NCBI GenBank assembly: GCA_016191525.1 | Contig: JACPOK010000039.1 | Location: forward strand, 62,001-126,000 | Source: Burkholderiales bacterium | GTDB taxonomy: Bacteria > Pseudomonadota > Gammaproteobacteria > Burkholderiales > Burkholderiaceae_C | Direction of reading: 5' to 3' | Length of the DNA stretch: 64,000 nt | Shown: one piece after another, positions 23,240 to 30,215 of the stretch | How the letters are laid out: the number at the start of each line of letters is the position of its first letter | Numbering within the stretch: the stretch's first letter is position 1 | Notes under the pieces: model-generated | Told to the model about the DNA's origin: nothing | Seen by the model: the letters and a program-made list of their open reading frames with translations, nothing else | Database searches by the model: none | Program-made: the position numbers and the translations under genes

Positions 23240-23872
23240 GTGGGCCTGGCAGACCGACTTGAACGACGTCATGCCGTCCAGGTCGCTGAACAGCCGCGTG
23301 GGGTAGGCGCAAAACAGCGAGAACGTGTGGCGCTCCATCAGCTGGTTCCACAGCTTCTCAAGGTGGATGGCGGCGTCATGCCGCCCTTGCTCGCACAGCA
23401 GCGCCACCATCTCGCCATAGGCCGCCACCTTGCGGCCGCCGCGGGTTGATTTTTTGACCAGGCTGCCGATCACCTGCGCGAACAGCTTGTCATCGGGCCA
23501 GCCTTCCACCATGAACTGGTCCAGGGTCTGCTGGGCATCCAGGGTGACCAGCTCGCCACGGCTGGGGCCGAAGGGCAGGCCATCGATGTGGGCGCGGTGC
23601 AGCTCGATTTTCAGCGCGCCTATGAGGTCGGGCCGCGCGATCACGATGCCGGTGTGACCGGTGCGCAGCGCGGTATCGAAGTAGCGTGAGACTTCCACCA
23701 GCAGCGCGCGTTCTTCCTTGTAGAACTGAACGAAATGACCGGCGGGGATGTCGGTGTCTTCAGCGGGGGTGTGGGCGAACAAAACGGGGGTGTCTCCTGC
23801 GCCGAGTCTATTGCGGCCGGGGTGTTTGCGGTGTAGGCCGAGTCCGACAGCGATCTGGTCAATGGCTGACAC
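23216..23872 (-). CDS. MEDS-domain sensory protein
   Basis: A 218-residue protein carrying a MEDS domain (the sensory domain of DcmR-type regulators) over most of its length: HFVQFYKEERALLVEVSRYF, TGIVIARPDLIGAL, FMVEGWPDDKLFAQVIGSLV, YGEMVALLCEQG and LWNQLMERHTFSLFCAYP. Such domains sense small molecules, or serve as histidine-kinase accessory or anti-anti-sigma-linked modules. No DNA-binding or kinase domain is attached. It may act with a partner kinase; the nearest candidates in the window are the stressosome kinase and the CheB-CheR protein. Convergent 24-bp overlap with the esterase gene. Confidence 0.82.
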   Translation of the reverse strand: MSAIDQIAVGLGLHRKHPGRNRLGAGDTPVLFAHTPAEDTDIPAGHFVQFYKEERALLVEVSRYFDTALRTGHTGIVIARPDLIGALKIELHRAHIDGLPFGPSRGELVTLDAQQTLDQFMVEGWPDDKLFAQVIGSLVKKSTRGGRKVAAYGEMVALLCEQGRHDAAIHLEKLWNQLMERHTFSLFCAYPTRLFSDLDGMTSFKSVCQAHSRVILPA

Positions 23873-23945
23873 CCCCCGGCGGGCTGTTATTTACCCTTGG
23901 TGCAGCTGGCAATCCCGCCGGTTTCAACTTGAAGGAGCCAACCTC

Positions 23946-24278
23946 ATGACATCGAAAATCAAGGGCCTGCTCGCAGGCGCCGCCTGTGTCGCCGTGATCG
24001 GCGCGGCCGTCGCCCAGGGCACGCCGCCGAACCCCAATGTTTCCAACCCCGCCATCGGCGCCGGGCAGCAAAGCTCGCAGGGCACACCCATGGGTTCCAC
24101 CGGCGTGCAGGGCGCGAATGGCTCGACCTCGGGCAGCGGCACCACTATGGGCGCAACCTCGGGCACCACCTCTGGCACCTCGGGTTCTGCATCGGGCAGC
24201 GGCTCGACGATGGGCGCGAGCAGCGATTCGAGCACCATGACCACGGGCCCGCGCACCAAACGCGCCGACCGCAACTAG
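23946..24278 (+). CDS. Small secreted protein with NPAxGAGQQS motif and RADRN tail (paralog 2)
   Basis: A 110-residue paralog of the protein at 12407-12766. Signal peptide (residues 1-24, AAVAQG), NPAIGAGQQSSQG, then a Ser/Gly/Thr-rich low-complexity region with repeated TSGT and TMGA units, and the basic tail TKRADRN. The two share the ends and the NPA motif while the middle has a completely different composition. GAAGGAG lies before the ATG. GGCAATCCCGCCGG at 23908-23921 matches 13 of 14 bases of the site upstream of paralog 1. A strong terminator follows. Confidence 0.8.
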   Translation: MTSKIKGLLAGAACVAVIGAAVAQGTPPNPNVSNPAIGAGQQSSQGTPMGSTGVQGANGSTSGSGTTMGATSGTTSGTSGSASGSGSTMGASSDSSTMTTGPRTKRADRN

Positions 24279-24298
24279 GCGACAGTGCCGCGCAGGAT

Positions 24299-24326
24299 GG
24301 CCGGGCCAGCGCCCGGCCTTTTTTTT
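24299..24326 (+). terminator. Intrinsic terminator of paralog 2
   Basis: The 7-bp stem GGCCGGG / CCCGGCC with a 6-base loop is followed by eight T residues on the plus strand. It lies 20 bp after the stop at 24278. Confidence 0.9.
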
Positions 24327-24329
24327 GCG

Positions 24330-24554
24330 CTAGGCGCGGTCATAGGGCCCGATCAGCAGCATTACCGTCGTCAGCTTGTCGTTGGCCACCGACCTGAGCG
24401 TCTGGGCGTGTTCCGCCAGCGTCTCGTCGGGCTGCAGGCCGTCGCCACTGGCTGGAGTTTCCGCGCCGGCCAGCAGGCGTTCGGCGGCGGCAGCTCTTTC
24501 ATTGGCGGCGCGCCATTCTTCGAATGCGAGTTGAACCGAAGGGGGGACGGGCAT
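24330..24554 (-). CDS. Small helical protein of unknown function
   Basis: A 74-residue protein, mostly helical: VQLAFEEWRAANERAAAAER near the start and then TLRSVANDKLTTVML near the end, separated by a Pro/Gly-containing loop. Short proteins of this kind (helix - loop - LR.VANDKLT..M) occur in other Burkholderiales, with no assigned role. The ATG at 24554 is preferred; a longer version would add a Gly/Arg/His-rich N-terminus. It is divergent from the hemerythrin gene, and the TCCTACA palindrome lies between them. Confidence 0.55.
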   Translation of the reverse strand: MPVPPSVQLAFEEWRAANERAAAAERLLAGAETPASGDGLQPDETLAEHAQTLRSVANDKLTTVMLLIGPYDRA

Positions 24555-24621
24555 GCACGCATGGTGATGAAGCTGCCTGCTGCGGCCGGAAGTCCAAATT
24601 CCTTGGCCCCCCGTCAAAAAT

Positions 24622-24645
24622 CTCCTACATGGATCGTTGTAGGAG
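24622..24645. promoter_or_regulatory. Perfect palindrome CTCCTACA-N8-TGTAGGAG
   Basis: An 8-bp perfect inverted repeat with an 8-base centre, in the control region between the divergent genes at 24330-24554 and 24743-25228. The core TCCTACA recurs upstream of other stress genes in the island (28637-28643, 30089-30095, 30156-30162). Its symmetry and position, about 100 bp before the hemerythrin start, suit a dimeric regulator. Confidence 0.65.
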
Positions 24646-24742
24646 CAGACCGACGCAACCCGCGGTCGTTTTCTTTCGGGGCCGCCTGCCGTGCTTGGCT
24701 ACTCTCCAGCTCTCAGTCAACCAACAATTCCCCAGGAGCACC

Positions 24743-25228
24743 ATGGCCACAACCACCCGCAACGAAAAAGACGCATGCGACCTGCTTGACGCCGACCACA
24801 AGGCCGTGAAGAAACTTTTCAAGGAATATGAAACGCTGGCGTCATCCAAAGCCAAATCGGCGGTGGCCCGCAAACAGCAGCTGGCTCAGCAGATCTGCCA
24901 GGAGCTGACCGTCCACACCACGCTCGAAGAGGAAATCTTCTACCCCGCCGTGCGCGCGGCCATCAAGGAGGGAGACCTGCTCGACGAAGCCGAAATCGAA
25001 CACGGCACGGCCAAGGACCTGATAGCGCAGATCGAAGGCGGCGACGTTTCCGACGAAAAATTCGACGCCCGGGTCACGGTGCTGGGCGAATACATCGACC
25101 ATCACGTCAAGGAAGAGCGCAATGAGATGTTCCCCAAGGCCCGTGCCGCCCGCCGGCTGGACCTGGTGGCGCTGCGTGAACAGCTGGAAGAGCGCAAGGC
25201 CGAACTGATGGGCGAAGTCCCAGCCTGA
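24743..25228 (+). CDS. Hemerythrin-like (HHE) domain protein
   Basis: A 161-residue four-helix-bundle protein with the metal-binding pattern of hemerythrin/HHE domains: LDADHKAVKKLF, TVHTTLEEEIFYPAV, EIEHGTAKDLI and YIDHHVKEERNEMFP. It probably binds a di-iron centre and senses or scavenges oxygen, NO or peroxide in the cytoplasm; the exact ligand is unknown. AGGAG lies before the ATG at 24743. The ClpP-like gene starts 12 bp downstream, so both probably form one operon under the palindrome at 24622. Confidence 0.88.
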   Translation: MATTTRNEKDACDLLDADHKAVKKLFKEYETLASSKAKSAVARKQQLAQQICQELTVHTTLEEEIFYPAVRAAIKEGDLLDEAEIEHGTAKDLIAQIEGGDVSDEKFDARVTVLGEYIDHHVKEERNEMFPKARAARRLDLVALREQLEERKAELMGEVPA

Positions 25229-25240
25229 AGTTCTCCGCTC

Positions 25241-25810
25241 ATGCACAACAAGCAACTCGCGCTTGATGCGAACGTGCGCCTGTACGGCAGCGTGGACGAC
25301 GACATGTTCCGCTCGTTCCTGGACCAGGTGGCCAGTGCCCGCAAGTCCCTCGGCGACGGCCAGCCGGTGATCCTGGAGCTGACCACCACCGGCGGCGACG
25401 CGGAGACCGCGCGCCGCATGGCGACGGATCTGCGCATGCTGCGCGACTACGACGGCCGCAAGCTGCTCTTCATCGGCAAGAGCGCGGTGTATTCAGCGGG
25501 CATCACCCTCATGAGCGCCTTCAAGCCGCACGAGCGCTTTCTGACGCGGCACACCGAATTGCTGATCCATGAGCGGCGGGTGGAGCGTTCGATCCAGCTG
25601 AGCGGCGCGTTGCGCTCCAACATGCCGATGCTGCGCGACGCGATGGCGGAGCTGGAAAGCGGAAGCCGGCTGGAGCGCAAGGGTTTCGAGCAGTTGGTCG
25701 AAGGCTCGAAGCTCAGCACCGATGAATTGCTTGCAAAAGTGATGGAGGCGGACTGGTACCTGGGCGCCACCGAGGCTAAAGAGCTGGGCCTGGTCCACGA
25801 CATCCTCTGA
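25241..25810 (+). CDS. ClpP-like protease subunit (divergent)
   Basis: A 189-residue ClpP/crotonase-fold protein. The probable triad is Ser85 in SAVYSAGI, His110 in LLIHERR and Asp171 in EADWYLGATEAKELGLVHDI, at positions matching ClpP. The usual GxAASMG block is changed, and residues 45-53 (LELTTTGGD) replace the INSPGG loop. It resembles a group of ClpP relatives encoded with hemerythrin or stress proteins rather than the housekeeping ClpP, and there is no Clp ATPase beside it. It probably belongs to the hemerythrin transcript. Confidence 0.8.
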   Translation: MHNKQLALDANVRLYGSVDDDMFRSFLDQVASARKSLGDGQPVILELTTTGGDAETARRMATDLRMLRDYDGRKLLFIGKSAVYSAGITLMSAFKPHERFLTRHTELLIHERRVERSIQLSGALRSNMPMLRDAMAELESGSRLERKGFEQLVEGSKLSTDELLAKVMEADWYLGATEAKELGLVHDIL

Positions 25811-25825
25811 AGTGGGCCGGCGCCG

Positions 25826-27130
25826 CTACAGGGCGTCGCGCAGCCGGTAATACATCATGCCCAGCACCAGGGCCGGGGTGCGCAGCAGCGCGCCGCCGGG
25901 AAAGCGGTGGTGCCGCAGGCGGGAAAAGAGGTCGAAGCGTTCGGCCTGGCCGGCGATGGCCTGCGCGGCCAGCTTGCCCGCCATGCCGGCCATGGCCACG
26001 CCGTGGCCGGAAAAGCCCTGCAGGTAATACACGTTGCTGCCGAGCCGGCCGAAGTCCGGCGCCTGGTTCATGGTGATGTCGACAAAGCCGCCCCAGGCAT
26101 AGGGAATGTCCAGATCCGCCAGCTGCGGAAACACGCCCAGCATGCTTTTGCGAATCTTGTGCACCAGGTTGCGCGGCGTGCTGCCGCTGTAGCTGTCGCC
26201 GGCGCCGAAGAGCAGGCGGCTGTCTTCGCTGACGCGAAAATAGTCCAGCACAAAGTTGGTGTCGGAGGCGGCGGGGCGGCCCTGCATCAGCGCGCCGGCG
26301 CGCTGCGGGCCCATCGGCTCCGTCGCGATCATGTAGGTGCCCACGGGCATGATGCGGCCCGACACTTCTGGCACCGGGTCGCCGCCATACTCGGCCAGGT
26401 AAACATTGCCGGCCAGCACCACGAAGCTGCACGCCACCTCGCCCTGCGCGGTCCGAACCACCGGCGCCGCGCCGCGCTCCAGCCGCAGCACGGGCGAGTT
26501 CTCGAAAATGCGCACACCGGCCACCGCGGCCGCCCGGCCCAGGCCCAGGCAGTACTTCAGCGGGTGCAGGTGGCCCGACCCTGCGTCAAGAACGCCTGCG
26601 TCAAAGCGCTCGCTGGCGACCCTGCGCCGCACCTCGACCTGGTCCAGCCATTGCAGGGGGTAGCCGTAGGCGGTGACGGCGTGATCCATCCAGGCGCGCA
26701 GCTGGCGTGACCGCGCGGGCTTGACCGACAGGCTGAGGTAGCCCGCGCGCCATTCGCATTCAATGCGGTGGTCGCGGATGCGCTCGCGCAGCAGCTGCAC
26801 GCCCTCGACCGAAATGTCCCAGGCCTGCTTCGCGGCTGGGGCAGGCAGCTGTTTTTCTATTGCGCACTCGCCCCCTGAGCCGAACCCCGCGATCACCTGG
26901 CCGCCGTTGCGGCCCGAGGCGCCCCAGCCGACGCGCTGGGCCTCGAGCAGGGCCACGGAATAGCCGCGTTGCGCCAGCTCCAGGGCCGCGGACAGGCCCG
27001 CATAGCCAGCGCCGACGACGCAGATGTCCGCGCGGTGCGAGCCCGCGAGCGGCGGCCCCGGTGCAGGCCGCTGCACGGTGGCTTCGTAGTACGAGTTCTC
27101 GACGACGCCGAGTTCTTTTTGCAGCAGCAC
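25826..27130 (-). CDS. FAD-dependent amine oxidoreductase (PuuB/DadA-like)
   Basis: A 434-residue flavoprotein of the DAO family. The N-terminus carries NSYYEATVQRP followed by the Rossmann FAD motif CVVGAGYAGLSAALELA and WGASGRNGGQVIAGFG, which is characteristic of gamma-glutamylputrescine oxidase (PuuB) and relatives. YAWGGFVDITMNQAPDFG and GFSGHGVAMAGMAG close the FAD site. It would oxidise an amine, producing an aldehyde and H2O2 or a reduced carrier. The GTG at 27130 follows the stop of homospermidine synthase by 2 bp, so the two are translationally linked and a polyamine substrate is likely. Confidence 0.87.
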   Translation of the reverse strand: MLLQKELGVVENSYYEATVQRPAPGPPLAGSHRADICVVGAGYAGLSAALELAQRGYSVALLEAQRVGWGASGRNGGQVIAGFGSGGECAIEKQLPAPAAKQAWDISVEGVQLLRERIRDHRIECEWRAGYLSLSVKPARSRQLRAWMDHAVTAYGYPLQWLDQVEVRRRVASERFDAGVLDAGSGHLHPLKYCLGLGRAAAVAGVRIFENSPVLRLERGAAPVVRTAQGEVACSFVVLAGNVYLAEYGGDPVPEVSGRIMPVGTYMIATEPMGPQRAGALMQGRPAASDTNFVLDYFRVSEDSRLLFGAGDSYSGSTPRNLVHKIRKSMLGVFPQLADLDIPYAWGGFVDITMNQAPDFGRLGSNVYYLQGFSGHGVAMAGMAGKLAAQAIAGQAERFDLFSRLRHHRFPGGALLRTPALVLGMMYYRLRDAL

Positions 27131-27132
27131 GT

Positions 27133-28554
27133 TCAGGCCACGCGGAAGTTGAGGAATTGCCAGGGGTCCTCGGGGTCCGCCGGCTCGGGGAACAGAGGGC
27201 TGCGGTCCTTCAGCGGCGTCCAGTCGCCCCAGGCGCCCGCCACATCGCCCAGGTAGGGCGTGGCCACTTCGAGAATCCGGCCGTGGTCCATGTCGTCGGG
27301 CTCGACCAGGCCTTCGGCCGGGTTTTCCAGCGCCCACACCACGCCGCCCAGGATGCCGGCCACCACCTGCAGGCTGGTCGCGGTGTTGTACGGGGCCAGC
27401 GCCCGGGCGTCTTCGATGGTCAGCCGCGAGCCGAACCAGTAGGCCCCGCGCGGGTTGCCCATCAGCAGCACGCCCAGCTCGTCCATGCCTGCGCTGATCT
27501 CGTCGCGCAGGATGCGGCTGCCGCGTTGCGGCTCCCAATTGCGGCCCGCCAGCTCGTGCAGCGACAGCACCGCATCGTCGCACGGGTGGTAGGCGTAATG
27601 CACGGTGGGGCGGTAGCGCACGGCGCCGTCTTCGCGCAGGGTCAGGTGGTCGGCGATGGAAATCGATTCGGCGTGCGTGACAAGAAAACCGTGATAGGGC
27701 CCGTGCAGGGGAGTCCAGCTGCGCACGCGCGTCGCCACGCCGGGCCGCTCCAGGTAGATGGCCGCATCGCTGCCGAAGCCATGGCGCCGCGCATCCGCGG
27801 GCCAGTGTTTTTCATGGCTGCCCCAGCCCAGTTCCGCCGGCTGCAGGCCTTCGTCCACGAAACCATCCACCGACCATGTGTTGACGAATTCGTTCAGTTC
27901 CTTGCGGCGGGTGGAAGTCTGGGTGTCGCGCTCGGCGATGTGGATCACCTTGACCTGAAGTTTTTGCGCCAGGGCCGCCCACTCTTCGTAGCCATGAGGC
28001 GGCGGCGCCTGCACACCGGTGTCCGCCGCGATGTTCAGCAGCGCCTGTTTGACCAGCGCCGACACCAGGCCGGGATTGGCGCCCTGCGTCAGCACCGCCG
28101 TGGGCCCGCCGCGCTTGTCCATCCGCCACGCCAGCACTTCTTCACGCAGCGCGTAGTTGGAGCGGCGCGACAGGGGCAGTTGCGGGTCGTCGTAGCGGCC
28201 CTTCCACGGCTCGTTGCAGGTGTCCAGGTAGAGCGCGCCGCGCTGGCGGCACCAGCGGATCAGCGCAAGGCTGGACACGTCGACCGAAAGATTCAAAAGG
28301 AAGTCGCCTTCCTGCAGCAGCGGCTCCAGCACCGTGGCGTAGTTGCCCTCGTCCAGCGGGGCGGCCAGCACCTTCACCCCGAGCTCGGCGGCGATGCCGC
28401 TGGTGTCTTCGCGGGTCTTGACGATGGTGGTGCGCGCGGGCTTGAGACCGATGTGCCGGAACAGCAGCGGCAGGATGGCCTGGCCGATGCTGCCGAACCC
28501 CAGCAGTACCAGGCGTCCCGCGAAGGCCGGTGCCGATTTGGTTTTCTTCGTCAT
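27133..28554 (-). CDS. hss: Homospermidine synthase
   Basis: A 473-residue NAD-dependent enzyme of the saccharopine-dehydrogenase-like fold that builds sym-homospermidine from two putrescines (or putrescine plus spermidine). The Rossmann motif LVLLGFGSIGQAILPLL is near the N-terminus. DTCNEPWKGRYDD, TQGANPGLVSALVKQAL and HPCDDAVLSLHELAG are characteristic. Length is normal. It is first in an operon with a PuuB-like oxidase; TCCTACA-type motifs lie in its upstream region, shared with the divergent gene at 28726. Confidence 0.93.
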   Translation of the reverse strand: MTKKTKSAPAFAGRLVLLGFGSIGQAILPLLFRHIGLKPARTTIVKTREDTSGIAAELGVKVLAAPLDEGNYATVLEPLLQEGDFLLNLSVDVSSLALIRWCRQRGALYLDTCNEPWKGRYDDPQLPLSRRSNYALREEVLAWRMDKRGGPTAVLTQGANPGLVSALVKQALLNIAADTGVQAPPPHGYEEWAALAQKLQVKVIHIAERDTQTSTRRKELNEFVNTWSVDGFVDEGLQPAELGWGSHEKHWPADARRHGFGSDAAIYLERPGVATRVRSWTPLHGPYHGFLVTHAESISIADHLTLREDGAVRYRPTVHYAYHPCDDAVLSLHELAGRNWEPQRGSRILRDEISAGMDELGVLLMGNPRGAYWFGSRLTIEDARALAPYNTATSLQVVAGILGGVVWALENPAEGLVEPDDMDHGRILEVATPYLGDVAGAWGDWTPLKDRSPLFPEPADPEDPWQFLNFRVA

Positions 28555-28589
28555 GCACCGGATTGCACGCGAAGCGGCGCGCCCGTCGG

Positions 28590-28647
28590 GTAGGACAATT
28601 TCCGTAGTTGCGTCCGAAAGTTCTCTGTACGAATCGTCCTACAGGAC
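28590..28647. promoter_or_regulatory. Paired GTAGGAC ... GTCCTAC motifs between hss and the KGG-type gene
   Basis: GTAGGAC (28590-28596) and GTCCTAC (28636-28642) form a 7-bp inverted repeat with 39 bases between. The right-hand site sits within the palindrome GTCC-TACA-GGAC. The left site continues as GTAGGACAATTTCCGTAG, close to the sequence GTAGGACAAATCCGTTG at 30090. The region serves hss (minus) and the gene at 28726 (plus). Confidence 0.55.
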
Positions 28648-28725
28648 TGGCACAAGTTTGCGCACAGGCCCGGCGCGCAATCGCTGCTTTAAATCGGCTT
28701 TCCACTCAACAACCAAGGAGCCAAG

Positions 28726-29037
28726 ATGCCGCGCGGTGACAAATCCTCATATTCAGGCAAGCAGAAACGCCAGGCCGAACACATCGAAGAAGGCTATGAA
28801 AAGCGCGGGGTCGGCAAGAAGGAAGCCGAGAGCCGGGCCTGGGCCACGGTGAACAAGGAAACCGGCGGCGGCAAGAAGAGCGGCTCGGGCCGCGGCAAGG
28901 CCGAAGACACCAGCCCTTCGCGCAAGGGAGGCAAGTCGGGCGGCCATGCTTCAGCCTCGCGCACGGCGGCCGAGCGGTCCGCATCGGCGAAGAAGGGCGC
29001 GGCCACGCGCAAGCGCAACGCTGCCAAAGCCAGGTAA
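28726..29037 (+). CDS. Small basic KGG-type stress protein ('plasmid stabilization' family)
   Basis: A 103-residue, strongly basic, hydrophilic protein. Residues 1-50 are conserved in a widespread family often labelled plasmid stabilization protein: SGKQKRQAEHIEEGYEKRG, then KKEAESRAWATVNKETGGG. Residues 50-103 are Lys/Gly/Ser/Ala-rich (KKSGSGRGK, RKGGKSGG, KKGAATRKRN), like histone-tail or desiccation proteins. The annotation name is probably misleading; nucleic-acid binding or stress protection is more likely from its composition. AAGGAG precedes the ATG. Gene order suggests stress control through the GTAGGAC/GTCCTAC pair. Confidence 0.82.
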   Translation: MPRGDKSSYSGKQKRQAEHIEEGYEKRGVGKKEAESRAWATVNKETGGGKKSGSGRGKAEDTSPSRKGGKSGGHASASRTAAERSASAKKGAATRKRNAAKAR

Positions 29038-29040
29038 AAG

Positions 29041-30054
29041 TCAGGGCCCGCCCTTGCCACCGGTGCTGGCCCAGACATTGCCGGTGGTGAAGCTGGCTTC
29101 CTGCGATGCCAGCAGCACGAACAGCGAGGCGATCTCCGCCGGCTGGCCGGGCCGGCCCAGCGGCGTATCGGCGCCGAACTTCGGCAGCTCTTCCGGGGCC
29201 TGCCCGCCGCTGGGCTGCAGCGGGGTCCAGTACGGGCCGGGCGCGATCGCGTTGACGCGGATGCCCTTTTCCGCGAGCTGCTTGGCCAGCGATTTGGTGA
29301 AGGTGACGATGGCGCCCTTGGTCGATGAGTAGTCGAGCAGCTGCTCCGGAGCCTCCCAGGCAGTGACCGATGCGGTGTTGATGATGGCCGCGCCCGGCGG
29401 CATGCGCGGCACCGCCGCGCGCGTGATCCAGAACAAGGCGTAGAGGTTGGTCTTGAGCGTCCAGTCGAATTGCTCGGTGGTGATGTCCAGGATCGACTTC
29501 TGCGCCGCCTGCTTCGCCGCGTTGTTGCACAGGATGTCCAGGCCGCCCAGGCCCTGCACGGCGCCGTCGACCAGCTGGCGACAGAACCCTTCGGAGCGGA
29601 TGTCGCCAGGCAGGGCCACCGCCTTGCGTCCCGCGGCGCGGATCAGCGCCACTACTTCCTTCGCGTCATCCTCTTCCTGCGGCAGGTAGCCGATGGCCAC
29701 GTCAGCGCCCTCACGGGCGAAGGCGATCGCGGCAGCACGGCCCAGCCCGGAGTCGCCGCCGGTGATGAGGGCCTTGCGCCCCGCGAGGCGGCCCGAGCCG
29801 ACATAGCTGGTCTCGCCATGGTCGGGACGCGGATTCATGTTCTTGGCCAGGCCCGGCCAGGGCTGCTGCTGCGCCGGGAACGGCGGGCGTGCGTGGGCGG
29901 AGCGCGGGTCCTGCATGCGCGGGCGCTGCGCGGATGGCGCGGGCTGCGCCGAAGCGCCGCCCGCCGCCAGCAAAACCGGCGCCGTTGCCAGGGTGGCGCC
30001 CACCAGGTTCAGCGCCTGGCGCCGCGCGGGGTCGGGGATGTCGTCGTCATTCAT
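29041..30054 (-). CDS. Short-chain dehydrogenase/reductase with Tat-type leader
   Basis: A 337-residue SDR. The N-terminus PARRQALNLVGATLATAPVL is a twin-arginine-type signal (RRxxLN plus hydrophobic stretch), then a Pro/Gln-rich linker to about residue 85. The enzyme core follows: cofactor motif ALITGGDSGLGRAAA, NNAAKQ, the active-site pair in LDYSSTKGA (Tyr-x3-Lys) and VNAIAPGPYWTPLQPS. It resembles YhdG/YghA-type stress SDRs. The ATG at 30054 is preferred over a GTG at 30117, because the latter would make the TGTAGGAC motif coding. Its end lies 3 bp from the convergent KGG-type gene. Confidence 0.87.
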   Translation of the reverse strand: MNDDDIPDPARRQALNLVGATLATAPVLLAAGGASAQPAPSAQRPRMQDPRSAHARPPFPAQQQPWPGLAKNMNPRPDHGETSYVGSGRLAGRKALITGGDSGLGRAAAIAFAREGADVAIGYLPQEEDDAKEVVALIRAAGRKAVALPGDIRSEGFCRQLVDGAVQGLGGLDILCNNAAKQAAQKSILDITTEQFDWTLKTNLYALFWITRAAVPRMPPGAAIINTASVTAWEAPEQLLDYSSTKGAIVTFTKSLAKQLAEKGIRVNAIAPGPYWTPLQPSGGQAPEELPKFGADTPLGRPGQPAEIASLFVLLASQEASFTTGNVWASTGGKGGP

Positions 30055-30088
30055 GGCGGCGAATTTCCCATGCACCGGCGTAGGCTTT

Positions 30089-30162
30089 TGTAGGACAAAT
30101 CCGTTGAACTCCTGCACGCTCGCCAGAAAGTAAAGGTCAACAATATGAGGAGAATTCCTACA
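30089..30162. promoter_or_regulatory. TGTAGGAC and TTCCTACAC motifs in the SDR / response-regulator intergenic region
   Basis: TGTAGGAC (30089-30096) lies 35 bp before the SDR start on the minus strand, and TCCTACA (30156-30162) lies 54 bp before the response regulator start. The two are in opposite orientation and match the palindrome arms at 24622-24645. Each is placed where a divergent promoter would be. Confidence 0.6.
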
Positions 30163-30215
30163 CAGCAGTAGCCGGTTTTTTTCTACGCTGGATACCGCTG
30201 TTTTAGGAGGTTCAG

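Noticed and set aside
26848..26875. Possible repeat fragment GGCAGCTGTTTTTCTATTGC in the amine oxidoreductase gene
   Set aside because: Only about 20 bp resemble the element and no flanking part matches.
28726..29037. Evidence for a plasmid or toxin-antitoxin locus from the 'plasmid stabilization' family name
   Set aside because: There is no partner toxin, partition or replication gene nearby. The protein is a basic stress-type protein and the name is inherited annotation.
30055..30117. Longer SDR start at GTG 30117
   Set aside because: It would add 21 residues without a ribosome-binding site and make the TGTAGGAC motif coding; the ATG at 30054 leads directly into the Tat-type leader.
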